The notes under the pieces were generated by a model. It was not told where the DNA came from. It saw nothing but the letters and a program-made list of their open reading frames with translations, and did no database searches. A stretch of DNA of 21,072 bases from a virus. The stretch lies in IMG/VR virus record IMGVR_UViG_3300006927_000103, positions 1 through 21,072 of that record, one strand, 5' to 3'. The position numbers were made by a program, and so were the translations under genes. Shown here one piece after another: positions 10,061 through 18,752 of the stretch (positions are counted from its first letter, which is position 1; the number at the start of each line of letters is the position of its first letter).

Positions 10061-13000
10061 ATGGGATATAAAGATATGATGAGAATGATTGGGAACTTTA
10101 AACATGTTCCTGCAGTTATTGCAAATTCCGCACCTAAACAAGAATATAATAAATATGATAACGGAGGAACTTTAGATGAGACTGACCCATTTTGGCCATA
10201 TCAACAAACAAATTATTTTAATCCTTCTCTTAGTACGGGATGGTCTCCTTTTCACTTTGGTGACAATTTTGCGACAGGACTTTCAGGTTCTCTTAATTAC
10301 ACTTATCCACTTTTCTCATCGCGATATTCTACTCCAGAAGGTCAAGATAGATTTGATTTTGGACCAAGTCTTACAATGAGTGGTCTGATGGGACAAGAAG
10401 AAGATGCTTATACTTCTACTTGGCAAGGGGAACCTTATACATCAGATGAATCTTTCTGGAATAAAAGAACAAATATTGGGCTTAATGCTGCTTATCAATC
10501 TCTTATAGGTAATAAAGGATTAGTAGCTGGAGGAGAATTAGAAGGTGGTATTGGATTTGGAACAAACACAACACATGGTCCATATGGATTTGAAGAAACT
10601 CCTGTAGGAGGTAGTTATGCTTCAGGTCAATTTGGATTAGGATATTATCCTGAAGACTCTCCTTATAACGCTAGAGCTGTTTTAGGATATGGAACTGAAT
10701 TAGCTCCCGCTCATCGCCCTGGAGGATATTTTGGGTTATATGGAGGATTAGGTCCTGTTGAATTAGGAATAATTAAAGATAAACAAGGGTGGTCAGGAGG
10801 ATTTGGTTTAAATATTCCTTTAGGAAGTAGAAGACCAGAAGTTATACCTGAAGGAATATATGACAATGGAGGAATTATGCCTGTAGAAGGAGGAATGGGA
10901 AGTATTTCTTCTTCTTCATTTTCAGAAGCTGCTGATATAAAAAATAGAGGAGGAGGTCAATACAAAGGACTAACTCCATATAATATGGATGTTTCATTTG
11001 AACATGATTTAATTACATCTAATATAGGTTCTTTTAAGAAGGGAGGTAAAATATTGTATGATGAAGGAGGAATTGAAGATGTAACAGCGGCTGTCGCAGG
11101 AACCACTGAAGACCCAGGAGCAGAGACATTACTATTAGACGAATCTAGTAATTTAATGGGAGACATAAATCCTCATGTTTCTGATGAGAATTGGACTAGT
11201 TATTATAATCAATTAAAAATAAGTGAAAACGCAGCAAATAAAGGATATGATAAAGAAAAAGATTTATGGTTTCCTTTTGACGTAAGTGATGCAGAACGAA
11301 ATATTGGATGGGGAATTAATATGAGTACTTTTAGTAAAGAAGAACGAGAAAGAATATCAAAAGGTATAACTACTGTTGAGCTGGAACAGATGTATTCAGA
11401 TAGAATTGCTAATCATTTAAATAAAACTCAAGATTATATAGATACATGGCAAGGAGATTGGACAAGAGATGATAAAAGTGGTAATACTGGATATAAAGGT
11501 AAGGAAGGTAATTGGAATAAGTTGCCTGATAATCTTAAATTAGCTTTAACTGATTTTTCATATAATTTAGGTGGATTAGAAAAGTTTCCTAAATTTGTAA
11601 CAGCTGTTATGAATAATGATTTAGAAGGAGCTAAAGCAGAATATAAAAGATATTGGAAAAATAAGGGAGTGAAAACAGAATTAACAAAAAGAAATGAAGA
11701 GATTTATAAAATGATATTTGAAAACGCTAAAGGTGATGGTAAAATTTATAGAAAAGGAGGTTCATTCGCAGTCTATACTAAAGGAGGTTTATTTGACACT
11801 GGAGGTACAGTAGACGAAACAGACCCATCAAATAAAACAGAAGTTGTCTTAAATTATTCTCAATCATATGGTTCTAGGAGAAGAGGAGCTTTTCCTAGGA
11901 TGGTAAATGAAGACTCTGGTGAAAATCCTAATTTAAATCTTAGTGAAAATGCATATCTAGCATTATGTATGGCTCAATATTATGGATATACAGGAGAAAT
12001 AGAAATGACTAGTGGACAAAGAGGAGGTAAAGACCAAACAAGAGTATATAGTAAATATCAAAGAAATGACGCTCATGTATATAGAAGATTTCCTCAATAT
12101 CAACAAGCAATAGCGGATTCTTTAGGAGTTTCTTTACATGATTATAAAACTAATAATGTATCTGATGAACAATGGAAAAATCAAGATACAGAGGCGATTA
12201 GTGGTTGGATTGATGATATTTGGGCAAAAGTACAGTCTGAAGAAATGACTATGGATGAAGCTAATAAATTATATCCTATGCATCACATGACAGGAGATGC
12301 GGGTGATTTCACTGGAGATTTTAGACAATGGTTACAAAGCAGTAAAAGTAAAGAGTTTAGAGAAAATTTTAATATAAGCGTGTTAAATGAACGCGACCAT
12401 TTTCATGTAACTTTTGGAGAAAATGTAAATGTACCAGAAGAACATAAAATGGAATATGTAAATCATAAAGACCAATTTAATAGTCTTTCTATAGATAGTG
12501 AAGATGTAGTAGGTACTAAAGTTATAAATATGAATCCTTCTACTTATCAAGGAGAGCAACGTAATTTATTATATGGTCCCTATTTTCAACCAATAAAGAT
12601 TGAGTCTCAAGATGTCACATTAACAAGTGGTGTTGAACCTCCTGCTACATTAAAAAAAGCAACTCTACCTCCAGGATATAAAGAATACCAACAATATCGT
12701 TCTGAAATGAAAGATAAAGAAGAAAAAACTCTTGGATATAGAATACATAGCTCTTTAGAAAGTATGGATACATATACTACTCCAAAGCATCTTAAAGCTT
12801 TATCATTTGATGAATGGTTAAATGAAAATCCTGAATTTAAAGAAGTTCCAAAGGAGGATATAGATAAAGGAGAATCAAAAGAAAACGTGTCTGTAGTTCC
12901 AGGAGACCATGGAGTTCCTTTTCCAGGTTCGGTTGAAGATAAAATTGTAGAAGAACCTGACCATATAGAGACTATTATGAAAAAAACAGGTAAGACAAGA

Positions 13001-13399
13001 GAAGAAGTTATATCAATATTAGAATCAACTAGAGAGAAAACGCTTGAAGAACGAAATGATTTATGGAGGGGAAGATATTATAAGCCTGAAAAACCTTTCT
13101 CTCCAGATGATTTCCCTTGGAAGCCTGAAAAACTTTTCTCTCCAGATGCTTGGCCTACGCCATTTCCATTGCCTAATCCTGAGCAGCGTGGATATCCAGA
13201 TGATTTCTGGCCTAACCCAGTACCAAGAAAGCCTACACCTGGACCTTGGGAAACATTACCAGCCCCTCTCGCTCCACCAGCAGAAGTTAATCCATATCAA
13301 TTATTACAAAGACAACAAAACTTAAAAACATCTTATGATATAAATAGTCATATTGGTAATATAAAAAACATGATTAATAATTGGAAATCAAATAAATAA
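10061..13399 (+). CDS. Multi-domain virion lytic protein: barrel-like domain + GH24-type lysozyme + M15-type peptidase
   Basis: In the 1112 residues I see: a barrel-like, Gly/Tyr-rich region (about 55-256, ending GGFGLNIPLG); a GH24 lysozyme-like domain (about 380-553) with likely catalytic E389, an NIGWGIN segment where GH24 has TIGxGH, and ALTDFSYNLGG plus a C-terminal LTKRNEE helix; and an M15 zinc D,D-peptidase-like domain (about 628-795) with H742-xx-G-x-A-x-D749 and E777-xx-H780-x-H782. The C-terminus (1008-1075) is Pro/Trp-rich. Aromatic/basic-x-x-GG motifs (NKYDNGG 30-36, IYDNGG 266-271, FKKGG 325-329, YRKGG 563-567, FDTGG 578-582) lie at the domain junctions. The protein would cut both glycan and peptide in peptidoglycan. 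Predicted catalytic Thr/Asn variation in the lysozyme makes activity uncertain. Confidence 0.8.
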   Translation: MGYKDMMRMIGNFKHVPAVIANSAPKQEYNKYDNGGTLDETDPFWPYQQTNYFNPSLSTGWSPFHFGDNFATGLSGSLNYTYPLFSSRYSTPEGQDRFDFGPSLTMSGLMGQEEDAYTSTWQGEPYTSDESFWNKRTNIGLNAAYQSLIGNKGLVAGGELEGGIGFGTNTTHGPYGFEETPVGGSYASGQFGLGYYPEDSPYNARAVLGYGTELAPAHRPGGYFGLYGGLGPVELGIIKDKQGWSGGFGLNIPLGSRRPEVIPEGIYDNGGIMPVEGGMGSISSSSFSEAADIKNRGGGQYKGLTPYNMDVSFEHDLITSNIGSFKKGGKILYDEGGIEDVTAAVAGTTEDPGAETLLLDESSNLMGDINPHVSDENWTSYYNQLKISENAANKGYDKEKDLWFPFDVSDAERNIGWGINMSTFSKEERERISKGITTVELEQMYSDRIANHLNKTQDYIDTWQGDWTRDDKSGNTGYKGKEGNWNKLPDNLKLALTDFSYNLGGLEKFPKFVTAVMNNDLEGAKAEYKRYWKNKGVKTELTKRNEEIYKMIFENAKGDGKIYRKGGSFAVYTKGGLFDTGGTVDETDPSNKTEVVLNYSQSYGSRRRGAFPRMVNEDSGENPNLNLSENAYLALCMAQYYGYTGEIEMTSGQRGGKDQTRVYSKYQRNDAHVYRRFPQYQQAIADSLGVSLHDYKTNNVSDEQWKNQDTEAISGWIDDIWAKVQSEEMTMDEANKLYPMHHMTGDAGDFTGDFRQWLQSSKSKEFRENFNISVLNERDHFHVTFGENVNVPEEHKMEYVNHKDQFNSLSIDSEDVVGTKVINMNPSTYQGEQRNLLYGPYFQPIKIESQDVTLTSGVEPPATLKKATLPPGYKEYQQYRSEMKDKEEKTLGYRIHSSLESMDTYTTPKHLKALSFDEWLNENPEFKEVPKEDIDKGESKENVSVVPGDHGVPFPGSVEDKIVEEPDHIETIMKKTGKTREEVISILESTREKTLEERNDLWRGRYYKPEKPFSPDDFPWKPEKLFSPDAWPTPFPLPNPEQRGYPDDFWPNPVPRKPTPGPWETLPAPLAPPAEVNPYQLLQRQQNLKTSYDINSHIGNIKNMINNWKSNK

Positions 13400-13410
13400 T
13401 TGTAATTTTG
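13381..13410 (+). promoter_or_regulatory. Candidate host-type promoter after the lytic gene
   Basis: TTG (13381-13383), 19-nt spacer, TAATTTTG (13403-13410). Both the sequence and the spacing fit the Bacteroidota -33/-7 pattern. Transcription would start near 13416 and meet a terminator at 13447. Confidence 0.5.
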
Positions 13411-13446
13411 CAACTTCTTTTCTTTTCCATGTTTTCATACAGTTAG

Positions 13447-13476
13447 CCCCTTTATTACAAGGGGTTTTCTGTTTTT
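13447..13476 (+). terminator. Rho-independent terminator closing the lytic-protein block
   Basis: CCCCTT (13447-13452), TATTAC loop, AAGGGG (13459-13464), then TTTTCTGTTTTT. Plus-strand polarity. Confidence 0.85.
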
Positions 13477-13510
13477 GGAATATAAATAAAAATTTATACA
13501 ATAAATTCCT

Positions 13511-13518
13511 TATATTTG
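13511..13518 (+). promoter_or_regulatory. TAnnTTTG match (TATATTTG) directly before the packaging block
   Basis: TATATTTG ends 4 nt before the ATG at 13523. If it is a -7 element, transcription would start at or inside the start codon, that is, a leaderless message. No -33 partner is seen. Confidence 0.4.
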
Positions 13519-13522
13519 TAAA

Positions 13523-13786
13523 ATGAAAATATTAAATAGTAAACATGGTAAAATAATTAAAAGAGGAAGCTTTTATTATCTAGAAAAAAACTATAAGGAG
13601 TATTTTCAATTAATAAAAGAAGAAGATTTGATAATTGATAAAGTTCAAGAGAATAATTTTATTTATTTAGATAATGATATTTCTTTCTGTCGTAACCCTT
13701 ATTTTGAATTAGATAAATTATATGGTAAAAAACCAAGAAAAATATATTTTAAAAATACATTTAAATTAATACATACAGTAGAATAA
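13523..13786 (+). CDS. Small basic hypothetical protein, 87 aa
   Basis: This 87-residue protein is rich in Lys, Tyr, Ile and Asn, with short strands (GSFYYLEKNYKEYFQLI, NNFIYLDNDISFC, RKIYFKNTFKLIHTVE). It is the first gene after the terminator at 13447 and the TATATTTG element. It has only one Met, so the start is fixed. Its TAA overlaps the next ATG by one base (TAATG). No family is recognised; the location suggests a head or packaging accessory. Confidence 0.7.
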   Translation: MKILNSKHGKIIKRGSFYYLEKNYKEYFQLIKEEDLIIDKVQENNFIYLDNDISFCRNPYFELDKLYGKKPRKIYFKNTFKLIHTVE

Positions 13787-14316
13787 TGTATCTATTACAA
13801 ATTAATAAAAAGGGAAATATATACAAAGAAGATAATGGTGTTGTTCTTGTTCCAGAATTTAAAAATGTTTTAGAGACAGAAAAATTAGGACAAATAGCAA
13901 TGAAATGGATTGCTATGGTATTTGATTATGAAAGTCCTTATAGACATTATACTGAAAAAGAAAGAATAAAAGCTGTATCTAAAGATTTATATGATAGTTA
14001 CACTTGGTCTGGTTATAATAAACCAGAAATGAAGGAAGCTATAGAAAAATATAAAGAATTACAATTTGACCCATTAGACGAACAGCTTATAGCTTTTAAT
14101 AAAAAGATTAATGAATTTACAAACTTAATTGACAACATGTTCTTAAATGAGGAGAACGCTGAGCTATTACAAAAACTTATGATTGGAGTGGAAAAAATAT
14201 TAAAAACAAGACAATCTTTATTAGATTCTATTGAAAGAAGAGGAGAAAGACAAAAGATTGCTGGAGATAAAGGGTTGTCCTTTTTAGAAAATCGTAAGAA
14301 GATAAAAGAAATGTAA
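13786..14316 (+). CDS. Helical protein upstream of the terminase, 176 aa (possible small-terminase position)
   Basis: This 176-residue, largely helical protein has FDYESPYRHYTEKERIKAVSKDLY (about 48-71) and a long C-terminal coiled coil (LIAFNKKINEFTNLIDNMF, then EKILKTRQSLLDSIERRG). In many tailed phages a helical, oligomer-forming small terminase subunit occupies the slot before the large subunit. I see no HTH signature, so this is a positional guess only. It overlaps its neighbours by one base at each end. Confidence 0.7.
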   Translation: MYLLQINKKGNIYKEDNGVVLVPEFKNVLETEKLGQIAMKWIAMVFDYESPYRHYTEKERIKAVSKDLYDSYTWSGYNKPEMKEAIEKYKELQFDPLDEQLIAFNKKINEFTNLIDNMFLNEENAELLQKLMIGVEKILKTRQSLLDSIERRGERQKIAGDKGLSFLENRKKIKEM

Positions 14317-14606
14317 TGAAGAAAAGTATTAGAAAGCCTATTGAATTAAAAAATAAACCTATTAAGATAAACTCATCAGGAAGAACTGAAGAAATTAAGA
14401 AAAAAAATAATCTTACTTATTTAAAACAAAGATATTCTTATCATTATAAAAAAGGAAACTGGGAAAGAGCAAATGAATATAGTGAATACTCTATTCAAAA
14501 TTATCAAATGGATTTGAAAGAATGGATGGAAAATAAAGAATTAAGTAAAATGAATAATAAAAATATATTTGGATTTGACAATCCTAAAAAATTAAAATAT
14601 GGGTAA
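14316..14606 (+). CDS. Small basic hypothetical protein, 96 aa
   Basis: This 96-residue, Lys/Asn-rich protein has a disordered-looking N-terminus (MKKSIRKPIELKNKPIK) and a helical middle (TYLKQRYSYHYKKGNWERANEYSEYSIQNY, 39-68). Its end overlaps the terminase start by 8 nt. The basic charge suggests nucleic acid or terminase contact, but this is inference. No family is recognised. Confidence 0.7.
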   Translation: MKKSIRKPIELKNKPIKINSSGRTEEIKKKNNLTYLKQRYSYHYKKGNWERANEYSEYSIQNYQMDLKEWMENKELSKMNNKNIFGFDNPKKLKYG

Positions 14607-16416
14607 GATAAAATTTGACCCACAAAGATATAGACCAATACCCAATAAAGGATTTCCTGATTTAGAAGAAGGTTCTGTAGCATATCAAGAATGGTGGACA
14701 GAACAACAAGAAAGATGTGTTAATGGATTTAAACCTAAAGGTATGCCTAAGATTTCTGGTAAGTATTATTTTTATCTAAATTTTTATTTTATTTTAGGAA
14801 ATGATGGTTCAAAAGGTGGTCGTAAATCTTTAATACATCCATGGTATAGAGAAATGGATAGAGAATATTTTAATCTATTTGAAACATGTAAAGATGAAGG
14901 AAAAGGAATGATTGTTATTAAAGCAAGGGACAAAGGGTTCTCTTATATGAACTCTGGTATGGTTGCTCATGAATATACATTTTTTCCGTACAACGATATA
15001 GGTGTAGCAGCAGGATTACAAGCTACTGCTGACGCGTTCTTTGATAAAACAAAAAAGGGACTTAATGGTATACATCCAAATTTTAAACATTCTGTATTAA
15101 AAGACACTCAAACTATTATGAGGTCTGGATATAAACAAAAGAATAGAGATGGTAAATGGGAGACAGGAGGATATCAATCTACAATTATATGTAGAACAAT
15201 GGATAATCCAGAAGTGTTTAAAGGTGAAAGAACTTCATTAATGGTATTTGAAGAAGCTGGAGAATTTAAACATTTAAAAAATGCGTATATGTCTTCTAAA
15301 GCATGTTTTATGGATGGTAATATACAATTTGGAGTTCCTATTATTGGAGGTACAGGTGGTGATATTAGCGCTTCATCAAAAGACTTTATGGACATGTATT
15401 ATAGTTATGACGCGTATAATCTTATACCTATGTTTATTCCTGCCTCAAAAGCTTATTATGGATTTTTTGATATAGAAACAGGAGTAGAAGATGTTAAAGG
15501 AGCTGAAGAAAGTTTATCTGAAGAAAGAGAAGTTATTAGAAAGTCTGGAGATAATGAAGCTTATAACTTACATATACAAAATTATCCATTAACTATAGAA
15601 GAAGCATTTTTAAATACAAAACAAAGTAGATTTGATATTGCTTTGTTAAATGCTCAAAGAAGTAGAATACTATCAAGTAAAGATTACAAGAATCAAATAC
15701 AGTCTGGATATTTAGATTGGGCGTTAAATGATGATGATGAATTAAAGGTTTTATGGAGACCTCATCCTACTGGACCATTTAAAGTTTTATCTCATCCGAT
15801 GCCAGAATATCAAGGAATTGATATAGGAGGAGTGGATTCTTATGACCAAGATGAAGCAGGAGCGTCAGATTCTTTGGGAAGTGCAATAATTTATCGTAGA
15901 TTTGCAAATACAAATATTCCAAGCGATTACGTTGTAGCTGAATATACTGACAGACCTAAGAAAAAAGAAGATTTTTGGGATGGGTGTTTGAAGTTAGCTG
16001 TGTATTATAATGCTAAGATGTTGGTAGAATATACAAAGATAGGTATTTTGGATTATTTTAAACGTATGAATGCTTTAAAATATTTGAAAGAAAAACCAGA
16101 GTCTGCTCATAATCCAGGTTCTAGAACAAGAAATCAATATGGTGTTCATATGAATAAACAAGTGAAAGCTTTATTGGAAGATTTGATAGATGATTATATT
16201 AGAGAAAATATTAAAGAAATTTGGTTTTTAAGTTTAATAGATGAATTAGCTAATTATGGATTACAAAATACAGACCGAGCTATGGCTTTTGGTATATGTT
16301 TGATTCATAATATAGATAATTACAGAATGAGAGTTCAGGAAAAAGAAGAAACAATAGATATAGGTCTTAAATATTATACAAGAGGTTTAAATGGAACACC
16401 AATAAAATTAAATTAA
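14599..16416 (+). CDS. terL: Terminase large subunit (packaging ATPase and nuclease)
   Basis: This 605-residue protein packages DNA into the prohead and cuts it. The ATPase half has the deviant Walker A KARDKGFS (108-115), typical of terminases, Walker B LMVFEEA (214-220) with catalytic E219, and the coupling motif GGTGG (250-254). The C-terminal RNase H-like nuclease has GIDIGG with D408, further acidic residues in DSYDQDEAG, E477 in MLVEYTK and D559 in NTDRAMAFG, which fit the expected acidic triad. The length is normal. It is followed after 1 nt by the portal gene, the standard phage order. Confidence 0.93.
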   Translation: MGKIKFDPQRYRPIPNKGFPDLEEGSVAYQEWWTEQQERCVNGFKPKGMPKISGKYYFYLNFYFILGNDGSKGGRKSLIHPWYREMDREYFNLFETCKDEGKGMIVIKARDKGFSYMNSGMVAHEYTFFPYNDIGVAAGLQATADAFFDKTKKGLNGIHPNFKHSVLKDTQTIMRSGYKQKNRDGKWETGGYQSTIICRTMDNPEVFKGERTSLMVFEEAGEFKHLKNAYMSSKACFMDGNIQFGVPIIGGTGGDISASSKDFMDMYYSYDAYNLIPMFIPASKAYYGFFDIETGVEDVKGAEESLSEEREVIRKSGDNEAYNLHIQNYPLTIEEAFLNTKQSRFDIALLNAQRSRILSSKDYKNQIQSGYLDWALNDDDELKVLWRPHPTGPFKVLSHPMPEYQGIDIGGVDSYDQDEAGASDSLGSAIIYRRFANTNIPSDYVVAEYTDRPKKKEDFWDGCLKLAVYYNAKMLVEYTKIGILDYFKRMNALKYLKEKPESAHNPGSRTRNQYGVHMNKQVKALLEDLIDDYIRENIKEIWFLSLIDELANYGLQNTDRAMAFGICLIHNIDNYRMRVQEKEETIDIGLKYYTRGLNGTPIKLN

Positions 16417-16417
16417 A

Positions 16418-18712
16418 ATGAGAAAAACTACCCCTTTTCCATCTATGATGGTTTCAGAAAAAGAGAAAAATAAAGAATGGTGCGATAATGTGTTAAATGC
16501 AATTATAGGATTTATGTCATATGATGATAGTACATATCAATCTTCTAGAAATAAAGATATTGGAAATTATGCTGTATATAATGGTAAAATAAATCAAGCT
16601 GACTATACATATATTACAGAACAGTACGGATTAAGTTATCCAGCAAGACTTGTAAATTATCCTATTATAACTCCTAAAATTGATTTACTTATAGGAGAAG
16701 AATTAAAAAGACCTATAGATATGAAAGTTTCTACAGTTAACAAAGAAGCTGTAATTAGAAAATTGGACTATAAAGTTGCTTTAAAAATGAATGCTTTATT
16801 AAAAGATATACATCAAGAATTTGAAGAAACATATGGAGAACCTATAACAGACGAAGGTCAAGGCATGCCTGTGCCTGAAGATATAGATATATATATGAAA
16901 TATAACTATAGAGAAATGGTAGAAGAAGTTGCTCAAGACGGATTAGAATATATACTAAATAGATATAATTTAAAAGATAAATTTAAAGAAGGGTTTAGAG
17001 ATTTATTAGTAACAGGAAAAGAAATTTATAAAATTGATATATTGAATGGAGACCCTCAAGCTCGTAGAGTAGACCCGCGTTCAGTTATTTACGATTCAAC
17101 TATTCATTCTGATTATTTAGACGACGCTGCTTGGGTGGGAGAAGAAAGATGGTTATCTGTAAATGAAATTAATGATGAATTTAAACAATGGTTAACTGAA
17201 AAAGATTTAAAAGAATTAGATGTAATGAGAAGTATTTATGGTAACGATATAAATGATTATAATAGTGGATTTCAATGGATAGACCAATCTCATGGTCAAG
17301 AAAATCGTATTCGTGTAGTTCAAGTTGAATGGAAATCATTAAGAGCTATTAAATTTAAATTATCACCTAATAAATATGACCCAGATAGACCATTTAGAAA
17401 AATGGTAAAAGACACATATAAAAAGAGAAAAAAGGGAGAAGTTATAGAAACTAAGTGGGTAGATGATATATGGGAAGCTACTAAAATTGGAGGAAAAATT
17501 CTTGTTAGAGCAAAAAGAAGAGATAATCAAGTAAGAAGTGTAGACAATCCAGGAAGAACTCCATTATCATATATTGGGTGTATAAAAGGAAATACTACAG
17601 GAACTTCAAATTCTATGGTTGATTTATTACATAATGTACAGATGTTATATAATATTGTAATATATCAAATAGAATTAGCTATGGCTCGTTCTGGTGGAAA
17701 AGCTGTTGTTTACGATACTTCTCAAATACCTACAAATGTAGGAATGGATATGCAGACAGTATTATATCATTTAAAAACAGATGGTATTATACCTATTAAT
17801 TCAAAAGATGAGGGAGGTCAAGTACAATCATTTAATCAATTTCAACAAGTTGATTTTACTCTATCTCAATCTGTTCAGCAATTAATTAATTTAAAAATGA
17901 TGCTAGAGGATATGGCTGGTCAATTGTCTGGAGTTACAAGACAAAGAGAAGGAGCTGTTGAACAATATGAATATGTTGGTAATGTTCAAAGAAGCGTAAT
18001 GCAATCTTCAACTATTACAGAAAGTTGGTTTTATTCTCATGGAGAAGTTAAACAAAGAGTATTAGAATGTTTATGTAATAGCATGAAAATAGCTTGGGCT
18101 AATGGCAAAAAAGCTGCAATGATATTAGGAGATGGAGCTTATAAATTTTTAAATATAATGCCTGATGTTGCTTTGCAGGATTTCGGAGTATATATAGGAG
18201 ATAGTGGAAAAGACGACGCAATGAAACAAGTTGTACATCAATTAGCTCAATCCGCTTTACAATCAGGAAGTATTGATTTATTAAATATACTTAAAGTATT
18301 AAAAGCAGACACTATGACAGAAGCTGAAAAGATTTTAGAAAGAGGCATGGATGAAATGCAAAAACAAGCAGCTGCTCAACAAGAACAAGCTATGCAGCAA
18401 ATGCAAGCTGAACAACAAGCTGCTCAGGCTAAATTCCAAATGGAATCTGAATTAAAACAAATGGATAATGAAGCAAAAATTCAAGTGGCTGAAATTGGAG
18501 CTGAATCAAGATTAGAAGTAGCTAAAATACAATCAGATGATAAAAGAGATTTACATGACGCTTCTATAGACGCTGAGTTTTCTAAGAAATTAGCAGACCA
18601 CGAAATTGATAAAGATAGAGAAGATAAAGACAAAGATAAATCAAAACTAAAAGCTGTTAAAGAGTCAACATACGAAGATAAAATTAGAGCGAAGGATAAA
18701 ATTGTAAAATAA
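16418..18712 (+). CDS. Portal protein
   Basis: This 764-residue protein forms the dodecameric ring at the capsid vertex through which DNA passes. The body has portal-like features: YPARLVNYPIITPKIDLLIGEEL (74-96), DGLEYILNRY...FREGFRDLLVTG (about 174-200), DPRSVIYDS (219-227), and a helical part (400-530) with LEDMAGQLSGVTRQREGAVEQYEYVG. The C-terminal 640-764 is a long Gln/Lys/Asp-rich coiled coil (QQEQAMQQMQAEQQAAQ, then DREDKDKDKSK). Long coiled-coil tails of this type occur in large Bacteroidota phage portals. Position directly after TerL and before the scaffold and capsid genes confirms the call. Confidence 0.9.
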   Translation: MRKTTPFPSMMVSEKEKNKEWCDNVLNAIIGFMSYDDSTYQSSRNKDIGNYAVYNGKINQADYTYITEQYGLSYPARLVNYPIITPKIDLLIGEELKRPIDMKVSTVNKEAVIRKLDYKVALKMNALLKDIHQEFEETYGEPITDEGQGMPVPEDIDIYMKYNYREMVEEVAQDGLEYILNRYNLKDKFKEGFRDLLVTGKEIYKIDILNGDPQARRVDPRSVIYDSTIHSDYLDDAAWVGEERWLSVNEINDEFKQWLTEKDLKELDVMRSIYGNDINDYNSGFQWIDQSHGQENRIRVVQVEWKSLRAIKFKLSPNKYDPDRPFRKMVKDTYKKRKKGEVIETKWVDDIWEATKIGGKILVRAKRRDNQVRSVDNPGRTPLSYIGCIKGNTTGTSNSMVDLLHNVQMLYNIVIYQIELAMARSGGKAVVYDTSQIPTNVGMDMQTVLYHLKTDGIIPINSKDEGGQVQSFNQFQQVDFTLSQSVQQLINLKMMLEDMAGQLSGVTRQREGAVEQYEYVGNVQRSVMQSSTITESWFYSHGEVKQRVLECLCNSMKIAWANGKKAAMILGDGAYKFLNIMPDVALQDFGVYIGDSGKDDAMKQVVHQLAQSALQSGSIDLLNILKVLKADTMTEAEKILERGMDEMQKQAAAQQEQAMQQMQAEQQAAQAKFQMESELKQMDNEAKIQVAEIGAESRLEVAKIQSDDKRDLHDASIDAEFSKKLADHEIDKDREDKDKDKSKLKAVKESTYEDKIRAKDKIVK

Positions 18713-18716
18713 TTTG

Positions 18717-18724
18717 TATCTTTG
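18717..18724 (+). promoter_or_regulatory. Bacteroidota-type -7 element (TATCTTTG) before the scaffold/capsid genes
   Basis: TATCTTTG lies 4 nt after the portal stop and 28 nt before the ATG at 18753, identical to the element at 8888. It would raise scaffold and capsid expression separately from terminase and portal. Confidence 0.6.
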
Positions 18725-18752
18725 CGAAATAGGGACCAATAAATAAAATAAT

